A stretch of DNA of 39,639 nucleotides from Streptomyces sp. man185 (lineage in GTDB: Bacteria > Actinomycetota > Actinomycetes > Streptomycetales > Streptomycetaceae): assembly GCA_002551355.1 (NCBI GenBank), contig NTHE01000068.1:1-39639 (forward strand), read 5' to 3'. The translations under genes and the position numbers were made by a program. Shown in pieces: positions 9,718 through 17,052 of the stretch. The notes beneath the pieces are model-generated. The model saw only the letters and a list, made by a program, of their open reading frames with translations, was not told the DNA's origin and did not search any database. The number at the start of each line of letters is the position of its first letter. The stretch's first letter is position 1.

Positions 9718-10371
9718 CTAGTCGTCGTCGCCGAGCACCGGCTCCGGGAGCGTGCCGGCGTTGTGTTCCAGCAGACGCCAGCCGCGCGCGCCCTCCCCGA
9801 GGACGGACCAGCAGCAGTTGGACAGCCCGCCGAGCCCTTCCCAGTGGTGCGCCTCCAGGCCCAGCAGCCGGCCGATCGTCGTCCTGATCGTGCCGCCGTG
9901 GCTGACCACGACGAGCGTGCCGTTCTCCGGAAGCTTGTCGGCGTGCTCCAGAACGACGGGGGCAGCCCGGTCGGCGACCTCGGTCTCCAGCTCGCCGCCG
10001 CCCCGGCGCACAGGCTCTCCGCGCTTCCATGCCGCGTACTGCTCGCCGAAGCGCTCGACGATCTCCTGGTGGGTCAGCCCCTGCCAGGCGCCGGCGTACG
10101 TCTCACGGAGTGCGGCGTCGTGGGCGACGGTGAGGCTGCTGACGGCGGAGAGCTCGGCGGCCGTGGCCGCCGCCCGCCGGAGGTCGGAGGCCACGATGGC
10201 GTCCGGCTTCAGCGAGGCGAGCAGCCGGGCGGCGCGGCGGGCCTGCCCGACGCCGGCCTCGGTGAGCTCGATGTCCGTGGAGCCCTGGAAGCGGCGCTCC
10301 AGGTTCCATGCCGTCTGGCCGTGCCGCCAGAGGACGATCCTGCGGCCCCTGCCGCCGCTGCTGCCGTTCAG
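9718..10371 (-). CDS. Histidine phosphatase (phosphoglycerate-mutase-like), probable CTG start
   Basis: A 217-residue member of the histidine phosphatase superfamily; RHG (16-18) in LWRHGQTAWN is the catalytic phospho-acceptor, with a second-half VVSHGGT histidine also visible. The substrate cannot be told from sequence. The start is unusual. In this frame a TGA lies at 10378-10380, and between it and the RHG motif there is no ATG, GTG or TTG. CTG at 10371 follows GGAAGGTGA with a 6-nt gap and overlaps the rsfS stop as CTGA, so it is the likely initiator. It is the last gene of an rsfS-phosphatase pair, ahead of tRNA-Ala copy 2. Confidence 0.85.
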   Translation of the reverse strand: MNGSSGGRGRRIVLWRHGQTAWNLERRFQGSTDIELTEAGVGQARRAARLLASLKPDAIVASDLRRAAATAAELSAVSSLTVAHDAALRETYAGAWQGLTHQEIVERFGEQYAAWKRGEPVRRGGGELETEVADRAAPVVLEHADKLPENGTLVVVSHGGTIRTTIGRLLGLEAHHWEGLGGLSNCCWSVLGEGARGWRLLEHNAGTLPEPVLGDDD

Positions 10372-10799
10372 CTCTGGTCACCTTCCGTGCCGCCGTTGAG
10401 CTGTGCGTGCTCCTCGGCCTTGCCACGGGTCTTGATCGCGTCCTCGGGAAGGGCGATCTCCGGGCAGTCCTTCCACAGGCGCTCCAGCGCGTAGAAGACG
10501 CGCTCCTCGCTGTGCTGGACGTGGATGACGATGTCGACGTAGTCGAGGAGGATCCAGCGGGCGTCGCGGTCGCCTTCGCGGCGCACCGGCTTGGCGCCGA
10601 GCTCCTTCTGGAGCCGCTCCTCGATCTCGTCGACGATCGACTTGACCTGGCGGTCGTTGGGAGCCGAGGCCAGCAGGAAGGCGTCGGTGATCGACAGCAC
10701 ATCGCTGACGTCGTAGGCGATGATGTCGTGCGCGAGCCGGTCGGCGGCCGCCTGAGCGGCGGCGTTGATGAGCTCGATGGAGCGGTCCGTGGCGGTCAC
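10368..10799 (-). CDS. rsfS: Ribosome silencing factor RsfS (Iojap family)
   Basis: A 143-residue protein of normal length. RsfS binds ribosomal protein L14 on the 50S subunit and blocks subunit joining in poor nutrient states. Family features are the DVSDVLSITDAF segment, SAPNDRQVKSI, the GWILLDYVD-type WILLDYVDIVIHV strand and FYALERLW near the end. I take GTG 10799 (VTATDRS) because family members begin there; an in-frame TTG at 10829 adds ten unlikely residues. It overlaps the downstream histidine phosphatase by 4 nt and lies near nadD, the usual bacterial neighbourhood for rsfS. Confidence 0.93.
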   Translation of the reverse strand: MTATDRSIELINAAAQAAADRLAHDIIAYDVSDVLSITDAFLLASAPNDRQVKSIVDEIEERLQKELGAKPVRREGDRDARWILLDYVDIVIHVQHSEERVFYALERLWKDCPEIALPEDAIKTRGKAEEHAQLNGGTEGDQS

Positions 10800-10892
10800 A
10801 TGCAGGCTTTCGTCGGCGGTCGGATGCAACCTCTAGGGTCTCACGGACCACCGACAGCGCCTTACTGGTTTCCCTCGGCCGGGCTTCGGGCT

Positions 10893-10926
10893 GCCACCGG
10901 CCTACGCCGAAGCGTCGACCGGTGGC
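10893..10926 (-). terminator. Hairpin after the LCP-domain gene
   Basis: GCCACCGG (10893-10900) pairs with CCGGTGGC (10919-10926), 8 bp, 10 nt beyond the stop of the LCP-like gene and before rsfS. No T-run follows, so termination may be partial. Confidence 0.45.
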
Positions 10927-10936
10927 CCCGAGCGGG

Positions 10937-12739
10937 CTACTGGACCTCGTAGTCCTGGCCGAGGACCGCGGACACGTCGGCGTTGGCGGCCGGCTCGCCC
11001 TTCTTCACGTCGCCTGCGGCGAGACCGAGGGTCTTGGCCACCTCGACGGCCTTCTCCTTGTCCTCGGCGGACCGGTAGAGGACGACGGACGACGCCGCGG
11101 CCCCTGCCTTGCCGCTGTCCACGAAGGCGTAACCGCCGTTGACCAGCTGGACCCGGGCGGCCTCCGCGGCCTTCTGGTTCCCGGTGGCATTGCGGACGGC
11201 GACCCGCAGCGGTGCGCCCGCCTCGGGAGCCTTCACCGTGCCGCCGAGGATGTCCTTGACGACGCCGCGGGTGTCCGCCTCGGTGAGCGTGCCGTCCCCC
11301 TGGACCGGCAGCAGGGCCGTCTTGTAGTCGCCGACCTTGGCACGCGAGGCCAGCTTGGCGAGCGAGGCCCCGAGGTCCTTCTCGGGCAGTGACGGGTCGA
11401 GTACCTGGAGCAGCGTCTCGATGGTGACGGTCGCGGCCTTGGGGTCCTCGGAGATCTTGCGCAGCGTGGCCCGCATGACTTCCCCGAACCGGGTCAGCTG
11501 CTTGGCCTCGGGCTCCCCCGGCGCGCGGTAGGTGGCGTACGCGACGGCCATCGGACCGCTGAGCGTCTGCCCCTCACCCTTGTTCACCAGGGGCGATTCG
11601 CCCTTCTTCGCTCCGGGTACGTCGGTGTCGGTGTCGACCTCGATGTTGCCGACCAGCTCGACGAGGTTCTCCAGGTACGGGGTGTCCAGCCGCCAGGTGC
11701 CGGTGATCCGGGTGCCCAGGAGGGTGTCGATCGACTCCCGGGTGCCGGTCCTGCCGTCGTCCTCGACGGACTTGCCGAGCGTGGTGGTGGTTCCGTCGTC
11801 GCCCGCGACGGCGAGGGAGTTGGGCAGCAGGACGGTGGTGCCCTGCTTGGTGGTGGTGTTGTCGACGAGCAGCGCCGTCGAGGTGCCACCCTTCTTCGTG
11901 TCGTGCAGATGCACAACGATCATGTCGCGCTGCTGGGCCCCGGCGGCCACGGCCTTCTTCTCGTCCGATCCGGGCAGGCCCGGGATCATGTCGGCGGACC
12001 AGAGATAACCGGCCCCGCCGACGACGACGAGAACGGCGACGACTATCAGGGCGACCATCCGGTTGCGGCCCTTGCGCCGTGCCTCCTCGCGCCGCTCGCT
12101 GCGGCTCTCGGTGAACTTCAGCCAGTCGATGACGTCTTCGGAGTCCTCGTCGGGCTCCTCGATGAACGAGAACTGCTCGGTGCGGTAGTCGGGGGCGGGC
12201 TTGCGCTGCCCCGGAAGCCCGGCCTCCGCCTCCGGCTCGGCTGCCTCCGGCGACTGCGGTGCGGGAGCGGGCTGCGGGGCCTGTTCCGGTGCCGGGGCGG
12301 CACCCTGCTGCGGGATGTTCCAGTGCTGGCCGGTGTCGACCGCGGCGGCCTGCTGCCCGGTGGCGTAGCCGTAGTCGGTGTAGGAGCCGTAGCCGTACCC
12401 CGGGTCGGCGCCCTGGCCCTGCGGTGTCTCACCCGGGTGCGTCTGGCCCTGATGCGTCTGCCCCTGGTGCTGTCCGGCGTAGGGGTCGTAACCCTGCGGC
12501 TGCTGCTGGGGGTTGCCGTACGCGTCGTAGCCGTAGCCGGCGTCCTGGGTCTGGTGCCCCTGCCCCTGCTGGGCGGCGTAGGGGTCGTAACCCTGCCCCT
12601 GCTGGTCGTACTGCTGCTGGCCCTGCGGCTCGTACTGCTGCTGCCCCTGCTGCTGGTAGACCGGCTGCCCGTACGCGTCGTAGCCGACGATCTGCGGCTC
12701 CTGGTAGTACGGGTCGTACGGGTTCTGTCGGTCGTTCAC
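10937..12739 (-). CDS. Divergent LytR-CpsA-Psr (LCP) domain protein with LytR_C domain
   Basis: A 600-residue protein starting at GTG 12739 after GAGGGG. Residues 1-180 are low-complexity Gln/Gly/Tyr/Pro with repeated GYDPYA and QGQQQ units and are cytoplasmic. One membrane segment lies at about 228-248. Then follow an LCP-like domain (about 268-460) and a C-terminal LytR_C domain (about 500-590). LCP enzymes attach wall glycopolymers to peptidoglycan. Here several usual catalytic elements look changed: the IPRD motif reads LPNS (305-308), the preceding TDT reads TST, and the AYVRxR element reads AYATYR. It may be a non-catalytic paralogue. It starts 19 nt after nadD and is probably cotranscribed. 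The wall-polymer locus lies about 8 kb away. Confidence 0.75.
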   Translation of the reverse strand: MNDRQNPYDPYYQEPQIVGYDAYGQPVYQQQGQQQYEPQGQQQYDQQGQGYDPYAAQQGQGHQTQDAGYGYDAYGNPQQQPQGYDPYAGQHQGQTHQGQTHPGETPQGQGADPGYGYGSYTDYGYATGQQAAAVDTGQHWNIPQQGAAPAPEQAPQPAPAPQSPEAAEPEAEAGLPGQRKPAPDYRTEQFSFIEEPDEDSEDVIDWLKFTESRSERREEARRKGRNRMVALIVVAVLVVVGGAGYLWSADMIPGLPGSDEKKAVAAGAQQRDMIVVHLHDTKKGGTSTALLVDNTTTKQGTTVLLPNSLAVAGDDGTTTTLGKSVEDDGRTGTRESIDTLLGTRITGTWRLDTPYLENLVELVGNIEVDTDTDVPGAKKGESPLVNKGEGQTLSGPMAVAYATYRAPGEPEAKQLTRFGEVMRATLRKISEDPKAATVTIETLLQVLDPSLPEKDLGASLAKLASRAKVGDYKTALLPVQGDGTLTEADTRGVVKDILGGTVKAPEAGAPLRVAVRNATGNQKAAEAARVQLVNGGYAFVDSGKAGAAASSVVLYRSAEDKEKAVEVAKTLGLAAGDVKKGEPAANADVSAVLGQDYEVQ

Positions 12740-12758
12740 CGATGCCCCTCTCCGTGGC

Positions 12759-13376
12759 TCATTCGCCGCGGTACAGCTGGCGCTTGTCGATGTACCGGAC
12801 CACACCGTCCGGCACCAGGTACCAGACCGGCTCCCCCTGCGCGACCCTCTCACGGCAGTCCGTGGACGAGATCGCCAGCGCGGGCACCTCCACGAGGGAG
12901 ACACCGCCCTCGGGCAGTCCGTCGTCCGTGAGCACGTGCCCCGGACGGGTCACACCGATGAAGTGGGAGAGCGAGAACAGCTCCTCCGCGTCGCGCCAGG
13001 TCAGGATCTGGGACAACGCGTCGGCGCCGGTGATGAAGAAGAGGTCCGCCTCGCCATGGACCTCACGCAGGTCCCGCAGCGTATCGATGGTGTACGTCGG
13101 TCCGCCACGGTCGATGTCACTGCGGCTGACGGAGAACTGCGGGTTGGACGCGGTGGCGATGACCGTCATCAGATAACGGTCCTCGGCCGGGGAGACCGTC
13201 TTGTGGCTCTTCTGCCACGGCTGCCCGGTCGGCACGAAGACGACCTCGTCGAGATGGAACTGGGCGGCCACTTCACTGGCCGCCACCAGGTGTCCATGGT
13301 GGATCGGGTCGAATGTCCCGCCCATCACGCCGATACGGCGCTTACCGGGGCCGGTAGGCACTTCCTGCTCTCCCAT
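12759..13376 (-). CDS. nadD: Nicotinate-mononucleotide adenylyltransferase
   Basis: A 205-residue enzyme that makes deamido-NAD from NaMN and ATP in NAD synthesis. The nucleotidyltransferase signature GGTFDPIHHGH is at residues 19-29 and the second ATP-binding motif ISSTDCR is near the C-terminus, both characteristic of NadD. I chose ATG 13376; a GTG seven codons upstream is possible but has no ribosome-binding site. Upstream, 37 nt away, is a 54-residue membrane protein; downstream, 19 nt away, is the LCP-like gene. The cluster probably forms one operon. Confidence 0.95.
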   Translation of the reverse strand: MGEQEVPTGPGKRRIGVMGGTFDPIHHGHLVAASEVAAQFHLDEVVFVPTGQPWQKSHKTVSPAEDRYLMTVIATASNPQFSVSRSDIDRGGPTYTIDTLRDLREVHGEADLFFITGADALSQILTWRDAEELFSLSHFIGVTRPGHVLTDDGLPEGGVSLVEVPALAISSTDCRERVAQGEPVWYLVPDGVVRYIDKRQLYRGE

Positions 13377-13413
13377 GCGTGCAGAGCCTACTGGCACAGC
13401 TGTACGCCCCGGC

Positions 13414-13578
13414 TCAGCGGTCGCGGTTGAAGCTGATGGTGATGAACAGAAGCAGCATCAGCGCGACGAAGGCCCCGGCGCCGACGAAGTAGGGGTTGAG
13501 GCTTTCGTGGTTGCCGCCGCCCTCGCCGCCCCCGGAGGCGAGAGTGGAAAGCTGGTGTGCGGTGCTCGTGAGGCTCAT
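13414..13578 (-). CDS. Small membrane protein, 54 residues
   Basis: A minus-strand frame from ATG 13578 to TGA 13414 encodes a peptide beginning MSLTSTAHQL. It has a Gly-rich linker, an NPYFVGAG turn, one hydrophobic helix (about 32-48) and a basic end NRDR. The layout is that of a single-pass protein with a short cytoplasmic tail. The ribosome-binding site is weak. It lies 37 nt upstream of nadD and 84 nt downstream of another small membrane protein. Function unknown. The clear transmembrane profile and operon-like spacing argue it is real. Confidence 0.65.
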   Translation of the reverse strand: MSLTSTAHQLSTLASGGGEGGGNHESLNPYFVGAGAFVALMLLLFITISFNRDR

Positions 13579-13662
13579 CTTCGGCAGGACCTATCGATCG
13601 TGAGTCGGAAGGAAGACGTCGGGCCCATCGTATGCGGGACCCTCGGGCACGCTCACGGCGAC

Positions 13663-13815
13663 TCAGTCGTTGTTGTCGTCGTTGCGGTATCCACGCAGCA
13701 GGAACCAGGCGAGCAGCACCGCTCCGAGGATCGAGACGAGCAGCACGATCCGGAGGGTGTCGCCCGGTCCCTGCTCCTCGGACGCGGCGGCGAGCAGTAC
13801 GGCGGTGTGCGGCAT
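13663..13815 (-). CDS. Small membrane protein, 50 residues
   Basis: Starts at ATG 13815 after a GAGGAG ribosome-binding site (8 nt spacing) and ends at TGA 13663. It reads MPHTAVLLAAASEEQ, then a hydrophobic helix (about 22-41), then RGYRNDDNND. It resembles its neighbour of 54 residues in length and topology: short outer segment, one helix, charged Arg/Asp/Asn end. It is divergent from the M48 peptidase gene across a 111-nt gap. Function unknown. Confidence 0.7.
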   Translation of the reverse strand: MPHTAVLLAAASEEQGPGDTLRIVLLVSILGAVLLAWFLLRGYRNDDNND

Positions 13816-13833
13816 TTCGGGCGCTCCTCAAAG

Positions 13834-13879
13834 TTATCCACAGCCCCCCGCACACCGTAGCGCCAGCGCATACGCTGGC
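13834..13879. promoter_or_regulatory. DnaA-box match and palindrome in a divergent promoter region
   Basis: The gap between the 50-residue protein and the M48 peptidase holds TTATCCACA (13834-13842), an exact E. coli-type DnaA box. It also holds the palindrome GCCAGCG-CATA-CGCTGGC (13862-13879), 48 nt ahead of the peptidase start. The palindrome overlaps a TACGCT -10-like hexamer, as an operator would. Which protein binds is unknown. Confidence 0.35.
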
Positions 13880-13926
13880 TTTTGTCCGGGGGACGAGCGA
13901 CGTCTCGTACGAACAGGGGGCCATCC

Positions 13927-15048
13927 ATGACCGACAACAGTCACGAGAACGTGCCGAGCAGGGCGCGTCGGCGATTCCCCGGGATCTCCTCCCGGGCCTA
14001 CGAGCACCCCGCCGACCGCTCGGCCCTGGTGGCCCTGCGCAAGCTGACCGGCTTCGACACCGTGTTCAAGGCGCTCAGCGGGCTGCTCCCGGAGCGGAGC
14101 CTGCGGCTGCTCTTCCTCTCCGACTCCGTCCGGGTGAGCGACGCGCAGTTCGCCCATCTCAACGACATGCTGCGCGACGCGTGTTACATCCTGGACCTGG
14201 AGAAGGTCCCGCCGATGTACGTGAAGCAGGACCCGCAGCCCAACGCCATGTGCATCGGTCTTGACGAGCCGATCATCGTGGTCACCACCGGCCTGGTCGA
14301 GCTGCTCGACGAGGAGGAGATGCGGGCGGTGGTGGGCCACGAGGTGGGCCACGCGCTCTCCGGTCACTCGGTGTACCGGACGATACTTCTCTTCCTGACC
14401 AACCTCGCCGTGAAGGTCGCCTGGATCCCGCTGGGCAATGTGGCGATCATGGCCATAGTGACGGCGCTGCGCGAGTGGTTCCGCAAGTCGGAGCTGTCCG
14501 CGGACCGGGCCGGGCTGCTGGTCGGCCAGGACATCACGGCCTCGATGCGCGGCCTGATGAAGATCGCGGGCGGCAATCACCTCCACGAGATGAACGTGGA
14601 CGCCTTCCTCGCCCAGGCCGACGAGTACGAGAAGGGCGGCGATCTCCGCGACTCCGTCCTCAAGATCCTCAATGTGCTGCCCCGGACGCACCCGTTCACC
14701 ACCGTGCGGGCCGCCGAGCTGAAGAAGTGGTCGGAGACCCGCGACTTCCAGCGGATCATGGACGGGCACTACCCGCGGCGCGACGAGGACAAGGACACCT
14801 CGGTGACCGACTCGTTCAAGGAGTCCGCCTCGCACTACGCGGACACGGTGCGCACCAGCAAGGACCCGCTGATGAAGCTGGTGGGCGACATCGCCGGCGG
14901 CGCGGGAGACCTGGGCGGCAAGCTGCGCGACCGGTTCACCGGAGCGGCCTCCGGCGGCGGTTCCGCTACGGGCGGGGACGGGGCTCCCGGTCGTCCTCAG
15001 GACCCTGAGGAGGGGAGCTCGGGGACGTCGGGGCCGTGGAGGGACTGA
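13927..15048 (+). CDS. M48-family zinc metallopeptidase, membrane-associated
   Basis: A 373-residue protein starting at ATG 13927 after AGGGGG. The zinc-binding motif HEVGH is at 138-142, followed by a hydrophobic stretch (about 150-180) and the third-ligand region SELSADRAG with Glu189, the pattern of M48 peptidases (HtpX/Ste24 relatives). The last 40 residues are Gly/Ser/Pro-rich. There is no signal peptide, so the catalytic domain is probably cytoplasmic and membrane-attached. It is one of the few plus-strand genes, and its last 83 nt overlap the 3' end of the convergent minus-strand gene. Substrate unknown; HtpX-type quality control is one possibility. Confidence 0.88.
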   Translation: MTDNSHENVPSRARRRFPGISSRAYEHPADRSALVALRKLTGFDTVFKALSGLLPERSLRLLFLSDSVRVSDAQFAHLNDMLRDACYILDLEKVPPMYVKQDPQPNAMCIGLDEPIIVVTTGLVELLDEEEMRAVVGHEVGHALSGHSVYRTILLFLTNLAVKVAWIPLGNVAIMAIVTALREWFRKSELSADRAGLLVGQDITASMRGLMKIAGGNHLHEMNVDAFLAQADEYEKGGDLRDSVLKILNVLPRTHPFTTVRAAELKKWSETRDFQRIMDGHYPRRDEDKDTSVTDSFKESASHYADTVRTSKDPLMKLVGDIAGGAGDLGGKLRDRFTGAASGGGSATGGDGAPGRPQDPEEGSSGTSGPWRD

Positions 15049-16111
15049 CGCCCGCCAGCGTCCCGCACAGCGCCGCTGTGGGCGGACCCGTGGCGTACGG
15101 GTCGGTGGCCGCGGGTCCGCGGGCGTCCGCCCGCTCCCCGGCCAGGAGCGGGCGCAGCATCCTTGCCGCGTCGGCCGAGCAGGACTGCGGCCCTGCCTGG
15201 ACATGGGCGGTGCGCACCTCCAGGCGGTGCAGTCGCAGGTCCTCCCGGTCGAAGCGGAAGCGGAGCTCGCGCCGGACGGTGAACAGGGACGCGCCGTCCT
15301 CCCGGTGGGTTCCGTCCGCCGGGCGCAGGGCGTAGGTGAAGGTGTGGTCCGAGACGACGCCGAGGCTGCCCGCCGCCTCCTCCTCGTAGCGGAGGGTGCC
15401 CTGGACCCGGATCTGCGGGTCCGCGAGCTCCACCCGTTCCGGGTCGAAGCGGACCAGCCAGCCGGTGGCGGCGTGGCTCCCGTCGTCCGCCGGGTCGCTC
15501 AGGCTGCGTTCGAACTGGGTGCGCTGGTCCGGGTCGAGGAGGTGCTCGACCGGCCGGCGTACGGAGCCCGTGAGGACGTCGGGGTTCAGGGACGACTCCA
15601 CCAGGTAGTCCTTGACCGTGGCGAGAGCGGCGGTGATCTGGCTGTCGGAGAAGTTCTGCGTGCGCTCCACGGCGGGGAAGTTGATGCCCGCGGCGCCCGT
15701 GCGGAATCCGGAGACCGGCTCGGTCCGGTACAGCCGCTCGGGTGACCCGCCCGGTACGGCCCCGTGGGGGGCCAGGGGGACCACGGTGGACCGCAGGGGT
15801 TCGGCGCGTCGGGTGGCCGGCTGGGGGTACGGGCTCCGGAATCCGATGTAGACGGCCACGGCGAAGGCCAGGGCGATGAGGACGACCAGAGCTATGGCGG
15901 CCCGGGAGCCGCCGCCGCTGCGGACGGAGACCGGTTCCTCGGGCACGGTGCGGACGGCGCGTGCGTGCTCGCCCATCCGTTCCTGCGCCGAGAACTCCTG
16001 CATCCGGGCAGCCTGGATGAACGATTCGTCGAAGACGAGCGAGCGGTATTCGTCCTCGCCGCCCGCGGGGTTCTCGGGCGGGCCGTCCGGCGGTTCTGAG
16101 CGGCCTGTCAT
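14966..16111 (-). CDS. Conserved hypothetical single-pass membrane protein (shared-motif protein A)
   Basis: A 381-residue protein with ATG 16111 after GGGAGAG. Residues 21-45 carry a segment with the core VFDESF that recurs in the neighbouring protein (16322-16978). One membrane helix lies at about 71-91. The outer domain (about 95-360) includes the short NPDVLTGSVRRP region and two Cys residues near the end, which could form a disulfide. The tail is Pro/Ser-rich. The topology is cytoplasmic N-terminus, exported C-terminal domain. No catalytic motif is recognised. Its 3' end overlaps the convergent M48 peptidase gene by 83 nt. The pairing with its neighbour suggests they share a cytoplasmic partner; this is inference. 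Confidence 0.75.
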   Translation of the reverse strand: MTGRSEPPDGPPENPAGGEDEYRSLVFDESFIQAARMQEFSAQERMGEHARAVRTVPEEPVSVRSGGGSRAAIALVVLIALAFAVAVYIGFRSPYPQPATRRAEPLRSTVVPLAPHGAVPGGSPERLYRTEPVSGFRTGAAGINFPAVERTQNFSDSQITAALATVKDYLVESSLNPDVLTGSVRRPVEHLLDPDQRTQFERSLSDPADDGSHAATGWLVRFDPERVELADPQIRVQGTLRYEEEAAGSLGVVSDHTFTYALRPADGTHREDGASLFTVRRELRFRFDREDLRLHRLEVRTAHVQAGPQSCSADAARMLRPLLAGERADARGPAATDPYATGPPTAALCGTLAGVSPSTAPTSPSSPPQGPEDDREPRPRP

Positions 16112-16321
16112 GACTTCTCTCCCGATCTCCACACCGGTCGGTTCGGTGCGCAACGGTCTGCTTCGGCCGAGCGTGGCGTGCGGCAGCGAGAAGCCCCCCT
16201 GGGAACGAGGGGTCACATCTTCAGGGTAGGTCGATTGCGGTCCGTGTAAACGCGGAGACCGCCGGGAACTGCGGGGGCGGCGGGGTCGGCCGTCGGCGAA
16301 CGGGTGACGGGAGGGCCGGGC

Positions 16322-16978
16322 TCAGGGCACCCGGGGCTCGGCGGAGACCACGGGGCGGGAGTAGTCCGCGGAGGCCGACGGGGCGGCCCCTGGCTTGTCC
16401 ACGCCACTGCTGGCGGGCGGCGGCACCTGGTCCTGGCGGTTGTTCGAGGCGCCCCGGTAGACCGCGGTGAAGGCGAGGGAGACCATGCCGACCCCCATCA
16501 ACAGAGCGAGCAGCCAGGCGACCGGCCGGTGCCAGCGGGCGGAGTTGCGGTAGGGGCGCAGGGAGCCGCCGTGGCGGCCGTAGGGCCCCGGGCCGTCGCC
16601 CTCGACGTCGTGGTCCGGGTCGTAGTCGAGGTCCTGGGGGTCGTGGTAGCCCCGGGAGTCGCCGTAGGGACCGTAGGTGTCGTCGTCGGCGCGGCGGCTG
16701 CGGCGGGCGCGGGCCGCGTCGGCCTCGGCGCGGGCTTCGGCGGCGGCGAGCAGGCGCTCCACGGCGGTGGGCTCGTGGACGGGCGCCGACCGGACGAAAT
16801 CCTCGTCGAACACCACGGAGGCGAAGTCCTCGTCCGCGCCCCCGCGGTCGTCGTCGGGCTCCCAGCCGTCCGGAAACGGCCTGCCCCCCACGTCGTCCGG
16901 CACGGATTCAGCGTAGCTGGGCCGGGACCATTTGGGCAGGGACCCCGCGAACTCCCCCGGATCGGCACGGGGGAACAT
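16322..16978 (-). CDS. Hypothetical single-pass membrane protein (shared-motif protein B)
   Basis: A 218-residue protein starting at ATG 16978 behind GGAGGGG. Residues 51-75, with core VFDEDF, match residues 21-45 of the adjacent protein at 11 of 25 positions. A charged Ala/Arg-rich helix (75-97) and an Asp/Tyr/Gly-rich stretch follow. One membrane helix lies at about 153-174, then a 44-residue outer tail rich in Ser/Pro. It is 74 nt downstream of proA and may be transcribed with it. Function unknown. The conserved segment faces the cytoplasm in both proteins. Confidence 0.75.
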   Translation of the reverse strand: MFPRADPGEFAGSLPKWSRPSYAESVPDDVGGRPFPDGWEPDDDRGGADEDFASVVFDEDFVRSAPVHEPTAVERLLAAAEARAEADAARARRSRRADDDTYGPYGDSRGYHDPQDLDYDPDHDVEGDGPGPYGRHGGSLRPYRNSARWHRPVAWLLALLMGVGMVSLAFTAVYRGASNNRQDQVPPPASSGVDKPGAAPSASADYSRPVVSAEPRVP

Positions 16979-17052
16979 GCGATCGTCCCCTCCGGACGGG
17001 GGGTGACCGGCCGGAGAGGACGAGGCAGGAGGGGCCGAGGGGGCTGAAGGGT

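Noticed and set aside
12439..12720. Coding repeats (CTG/CAG-rich) as a CRISPR or satellite array
   Set aside because: They encode the Gln/Tyr/Gly-rich tail of the LCP-like protein in frame; units vary in length and there are no spacers.
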